A program made the position numbers and the translations under genes. The notes under the pieces are model-generated. The model searched no databases. It was not told the origin of the DNA and worked only from the letters and a program-made list of their open reading frames with translations. Positions 10,501 through 16,500 of a stretch of 19,540 nt of DNA are shown here, one piece after another. The stretch comes from Acanthaster planci (taxonomy: Eukaryota > Echinodermata > Asteroidea > Valvatida > Acanthasteridae), in NCBI RefSeq assembly GCF_001949145.1, contig NW_019091439.1, forward strand, positions 27,140 through 46,679. Reading direction: 5' to 3'. The stretch's first letter is position 1. The number at the start of each line of letters is the position of its first letter.

Positions 10501-13500
10501 TTATAGGGTGAAGTGGCAATGAATAAGACAATGAAGAAATGTTCAGTGTCAGAGGTTGGAGAAACCCCGACTAAATATTCTAGGAAAAAACTGACTGACA
10601 CAGTCATAACTTTAAAGCAAAGGTTCACAAGCAAGTTCTAATTGCTAAAAGCATTTCATGAATGTGCTTTTGACCACATTAACTGAGTGCGTACCATGTG
10701 TTCAACCAGCTAATTTTGCCTTGACACTCACAGTTCATGAGGCTACCTTGGTTCATACCCTGTCCATGATGTCTTTATGGTGTGCCAAGTTCACCAGTAA
10801 GGTACCCCAGAAGCTCATTGATTGGTTCCAGAAAGGCATGGCTCTCAAGCAGTCTTCGTCAGCTGTTAGGAATGGATATATCCAGTGCATGCTGGCAGCT
10901 TTCAAAGGTTTGTGGCACAATGGTAAACAAGTTAATTAAAAGTTGTTCATAAAGCATTGCTCTTTTAACCTATGTTTTCTTGTTAGGGCAACCCAACTCT
11001 ATCCCAATCCCCACTGCACATAGGAGCACTCTTTGTTCTGAAAGTAAAACTGGGACACAAACCTCTTGCAAAGTAAGAATAGCTAGGCTATGTAGTCATG
11101 AGTCTGTTTAATATAGATTTTTCCAGGTCAAATATCCACTATTAGGTGGAATATCAAATTAGGTATTTCAAATGTCATTAGGCCAACCAAAAAGTATGTT
11201 AGGTAGCTATTGTGTGGAAGACTCTAGAAGTTATGCACAGTATGCCATACCAGTAGATTCCCAACGTTGACAAGCAACGACTTTATGATGCCTATATAAC
11301 ATTTCATTTAAAAAAAATTTTGGAATTATTTTTGAAATGGACAGTAATTACCTCATCTGGAAGGCATTTCAAAGACTAATGTAAAGAAAAGAAATAGGCC
11401 TTTAATAGCAATTAGTTTTAAAAATATCTACCATGATTTTCAGGTGAAAGTATCATCTCAAATCATGATCATTTCAAACATCCACTCTTTTGAAATCACT
11501 ATGTAACGTTTGATTTCCCTTTTTTTTTACTGTGTGGATATTTGACCCACCCAGTGGACATTGATCCTATTTGTGTATTGTGATACCTAGTGGACATCTG
11601 AATGACCTATTTGGACTCCACATCATATTCTTGACATATGATCTGTCTACGTTGATTACTGTACAAGTGTGAATATTTTGACCTAAAAAACCTATATAAA
11701 GTAGGACCCAGGTGTTGGTTTTGAGGGATTAGATAGTAAAGGTTTTACATCCCAAATAGTTCAGAAACATTGAGAGATTCTAAAAGTTATTCAATTTTTG
11801 TCATTCAGCAATTAGTCTTCCAAATGTGACCTCTTAAGGCAAAACGAGGAACGTTCCCCAAAACCTTAATCTGAGTAATTAGCGTTCAAAGTCAGACATA
11901 CGTAAAAAATCGGTTCAAAATCGAATTTCAGTTTTTCACATTTTTGAGTAGCTTAACTATCGAAGATTTCCCCTAGCTGTGTCAAATGTGTCGGAAAGAA
12001 CAAAAAAGGCGTATAAAATGAGGATTTCTGAAGTGATTCTGAGTCGGTATTGATTAAACAATCATCGTGATTACCTTTCATACACCGAAATTGGCCAATA
12101 TTCCACAATGCTTTTCGTACATTATGCTCCATGTGTATGTGCCAAGTCTGGTACTGTTGGAAAAAGCAGAGCCTTGTCTCTCTATTTATAGCACTGACCT
12201 CACAGTTGAAAGGTCAACCAGCCTGCACCAAGCGTAAAACTGAAGTAAAAAAATTGGTCTTCCTTCCTCTGAGAAACTGTGTCTCATTCGTTGAGGCCGG
12301 CTACGTCATCAAAATAATAGTCATCTGATTGGACAACAGAAAGCGCACGGTTGAAACTTCACTTGGATACGTGGCATAAATAAATGTATACAGAAAGGTG
12401 CTTTCTGATTGGGCCCCTTTTATGCAAATTTGTTGATGTACATTGAATCGTTTTATGCAAATAGTTGACGTATGTTTTGCTTGGCCAATGAGCATGTATA
12501 TGGAACGCGTCGTAAATCTAATGCTGTACGTGTGTACAAGTACATGCATGAACTGTACATGTGTACAGTGTACAGCGTATATGGTGCACTGTGCTAGCGA
12601 CGTGTGCTGTGTGTGGCAGCAGGACAAGCAGTTGCAACACATAAAAGGCTTGCATTTCAAATCGCCATAGCAATGGCATAGTTCCCTAGAACCAACGGCT
12701 CTGAAATCACCAGGTAGGAAATATTTGGCCCCGAATATCATTTCCTGAAAGTTTGAAACCTACATCTTTCTTAACTGAAGAAAATTTTAGGGCAATAATG
12801 TTTACTTGAGCATTCAAAGAAAATCCAAGTCTCGTGTTCCATCAAGTGTTTCGTCGTAAAATTCACAATTCGATTTCTCATTATTTTCGAAAGATACTGG
12901 TATCAAACTTTCAGGATATCACATTTAACTCATGATTTCATCTGAGCTAAAAAATTATTGTCCCCAGGTGACCACAAATGTGCCATGAGAATTGATAGTA
13001 CACATACTTTTAAACAGCCCGTGCAATGTACATTGTAGACAATTGGTGGCATGGTCTGTTACCCTTTTTTCGAAGGCGGTTTTCTCGAAAACTAAATTCG
13101 GCTCTCCTGATGACTCACGTTGTCTTTCTTGCTTCATATTTTCTGACACGAGTGGCACAGGGAAATAAATTTGGTATCATTGTAAAGCTTAATAAATGCT
13201 CTTCATTTACCTGCCTATATCTAAAAAATTGGATTTGGAGATCAATCCTCAAAATGCCACGATAGGTCACAAATATGTATTAAGTGAACATGAAGTGTCT
13301 TGATGGTAACAGTGATCGGCTTTGACATATAGGGCAGGATTGATGCAATTACCCGTTTGAAATAAAAGAGGCTGCATAATCCAGAAATTAAAGAAGTAAC
13401 CAAAAGAGTGTTGCTCTCCTCCATTAATCCTGTTGCAGCAGGTTACAAGACCAATTTCTTGAATCGATTGGTGAAATTACAGCATGTCCTATTTGAAAAA

Positions 13501-16500
13501 TTTCACAGACATGGGCTGCTGTGAAACACACTGCTGATTTCAGAAAGCTCAGTATGTGCTTATGATATGGAATGAATCCTAAAATGACATTGCTAGGTAG
13601 AAAGTATTGTGCATGCACACAGTCAAGTATTTGGGTCACAGAATAGGGCTACCCCAGACATCCAGCTTCCAACTGTTAATTTCTGTATTCTGAAATCAAC
13701 ATGTGAATCACAAAATCCATGTTTCTTGTTCAGCTGGTTTCTTCCCTTAGATTTCTCTCTCCCTGACTTTTTGTGATTGAGGCATGATTATGAAATATTT
13801 CCAGCTATAACATCACTTCAACTTAGTGCCAGTGTTAGCAATTTTGCTGAACACAATTCAGTGCAATCTTCAACTACAGTGTAAAAGACAGATTAAAATC
13901 CATCCTACATGTACATTCCCCCTAGATAAGCTTCATTGAACAGCAAATGAAGGAATAGTTTGTTGGCTCTTCTTGGTGCCTAGGTGACACTGTGCTTGAG
14001 GGGCTTGGACTCCTACCCTTGCTCAAGCAATCCTTGGAGCGTGCTCAGACACAGTCTAACCTTGTGAACATAGTAACAGAAGGGCTTTCAGCTGCTAATC
14101 TCATGGTATCCATGTACAGTGCAGATACTGAAGCAGGTAATTATGTAGATAAGCATAAGCACTACAAGTGATTTAGCAGTATAAATACATCATTGACACA
14201 ATTATTGTAATTGCTAAAACTTACAGTCTTATGGTTACTGTTTCAAACTTATATAACAGGTTTTGCCCTTACCCAACGTATATAGTAATGCTGTATGCTC
14301 AAGTGCTTGACCGAGAGCTTGCGAAAAAAGTCATAAGCTTACTCGGGTGGGACTCGAACCCACGACCTCCTGCTTACTAGTGCAGACGTCGAGTGGTTAA
14401 GACCCCAACGCAAAAAAATACATCTTGAAAATGTTTCAAACTTGTTTGAAAATTACCTTCCTGCTCTCGTTTATTTGCTGAGAGTAGTAATTTGCCTGCA
14501 GAGAAGGGTTTTCTGTCAAAATGTCATACTGTATGATGCAAATATATTGTACTGATTTCAAACTAATTTTTCTTGAGGGGGAAAATTTGTAAGCTTTTAA
14601 AACTATGGCTTATGAAATCATAAAGCTTCTCAGCAAGGGGTCTTATTTTGAGGGTTGATTCACACTTGGTACAAACACAAATGGAAATTGTGATGTTAGG
14701 TAAATGTGTTTGTGCTATGAATTGAAAATAGTAAATTTCAATTCAAACAAATTTTGCTGCTTTTGTCTTATGACGTCAGATTTGCTTCACTGTTGCATCC
14801 ATGCAGTATGAGCCAGCCTGAAAAAAGTCAATAGTGGATTCTGGACAAGCTTGACCAATAGTTTTGACCTAGGGTTCCATATCAACCACCCAAGAAGTTT
14901 TCTTGTAACAGTTGAAAAGTTTATTTGTAGCTTACATGGCAGAAATGGCCCTGAAGTAATCGTGAACTTTGATGCAGTGGTCAGGAATCTTTAGGAAATC
15001 CCTTGACATCTTGTGTTTTGTTGCTTCAGAGTCCAAGCTGGCCTGGGTGTTTGGGGTAGTGTCTGATCCTGAAAAACAACTCTTTGTATCAGAGAAATTT
15101 CTCTCCTCGGCATCAGAGGAAGGTAGGTTATTGTATACTGAAAGATCCTCCAATATGAATTGGTTAATAACGATACTGCTTGCACATGTCAAAGGGCCAA
15201 ATTGTATTGATAATTCCCCAAACCATAAACTGTGGTGACTGTGCGACTTCAGTACAGAGTGTCATTCAGGAATTATGCACCTGGAGAAATTTTAAATGGG
15301 CTCTGTAGATATCTATTTGAGAAGATTGTGTTAACGCAAACAGTGTCCTATTTCACATTCAGCATCTTCAATTGAGATCATCATTGGTTTACAGTTGCCT
15401 TGTGAACATTATTCATCCTTAAATTAGAGATAGACATGGCAATTATATTTTGATTTATAATTATAGTTCCAGATTTGTAGTTTAAAAATGTATCTTTGCT
15501 CTAAAGTGTTCAAATTACAGCATAGTCAGAATACATGTGTAGTTGTGGTTGTAGAATTTTGGCATTTATGACTGGATTTTATCCAACTAAGACAAAAGTT
15601 GTAACTTTCATGTGATATTTGGTTTGCTACCAGCCTTGCAGACATTACTTCATCTCACTGAGAAACTGCTGATAGACCATGCAGACAAACTGAAATCAGG
15701 AAGTGAAAGGTAAGAGAAAAAATGTTCTTACATGAAGTCATTGCAGCTGGCAAGATTCTATTGTTTGCAAGTTATCTTGGAATTTTGCATTGTCAGCAGT
15801 AAATGGAATGTGTCCTTTATTTAATTTGTTCAATTGAAGTATGAAATTTCTAGAAGTGTATAGTCCAGTAATTCAAGTCCCTTTGAAATCAGTGTAAAAT
15901 CGTCACTGTTCAGGGCCCGATATCATGCGTACCAACATCCCTGAGGTATCTGAAACACACGTTAAATTATTGTATGGTCCCTAATCTTTCAATTTTTTTT
16001 TTCAATTTTCTGTGGGTTAACCGATTACATTTTGAGTTATCCCCTCAAAACAAAATTACCCCCCCAAAATGATTTTTCCGAAGTCTGCTTGCAGCCATTT
16101 TTCATGTTTTAACCCTCAACTTTCTTGGGCATTTGGCACCATTTTTCAATCGTATTTTGTAGCCATTCTGCTCTCAGATGAAAGCCCAAAGACCCAGGGA
16201 GTTGATCCTGGCAAAGACTTACACAATCTTACCATCTGGGGGGCTATGCAATCTCCTTTTTCAAAAGATACTGGGGGGGGTGCACTTTTAATGCTAATGA
16301 GCTGGCCAGAAATTCTCACTTGAATTAGTGGACTGCACCCAGGAAAGAATAGTAGCTTCTGTTAGAAAATCACAAATTTTGTTGTGGATCATATATAGCG
16401 GCTACCAAAAACTGATAGGTACTTGTAGTCATGGCTTTTGATACCAGTACCTCCTTGTAAGGCATGGATTATGCAAGTTGGATTGAGCAAGCTATTTGAC

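Larger units (their letters stand above)
11826..13270. repeat. Diverged 40 bp inverted ends, possible 1.4 kb non-autonomous element
   Basis: 11826-11865 and the reverse complement of 13231-13270 agree at 27 of 40 positions without gaps. Shared words are GTGACCT, GGCA, GAGGA and CCAAA-CC. The interior includes the 28 bp inverted pair and the motif cluster, and it has a different, less AT-monotonous texture than its flanks. No coding potential of a transposase was seen. The similarity is moderate and could be chance. Confidence 0.25.
10908..13983 (+). other. GCN1 intron, 3076 bp, phase 1, rich in inverted repeats
   Basis: Borders gtttgt...cctag. It contains a 14 bp perfect inverted pair (11126-11139 / 11534-11547), a diverged 40 bp inverted pair (11826-11865 / 13231-13270), a 28 bp inverted pair (12743-12770 / 12889-12916) and a promoter-like motif cluster (12195-12490). 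The longest open frame of the window (minus, 12301-12741, 146 codons) lies here, but it overlaps the motif cluster, has no recognisable domain and is Cys-rich and irregular. I do not call it a gene. Confidence 0.8.

Noticed and set aside
12301-12741. Longest open frame in the window (146 codons, minus strand)
   Set aside because: No recognisable domain, irregular Cys/His/Met-rich composition, lies inside a GCN1 intron over a repeat and motif cluster, and has no supporting splice sites. Length alone is not surprising in 19.5 kb read in six frames.
14341-14412. Functional tRNA gene
   Set aside because: A T arm and an anticodon-like arm are present, but the D-arm word is on the other strand, there is an extra base at the anticodon loop, and no acceptor stem pairs.
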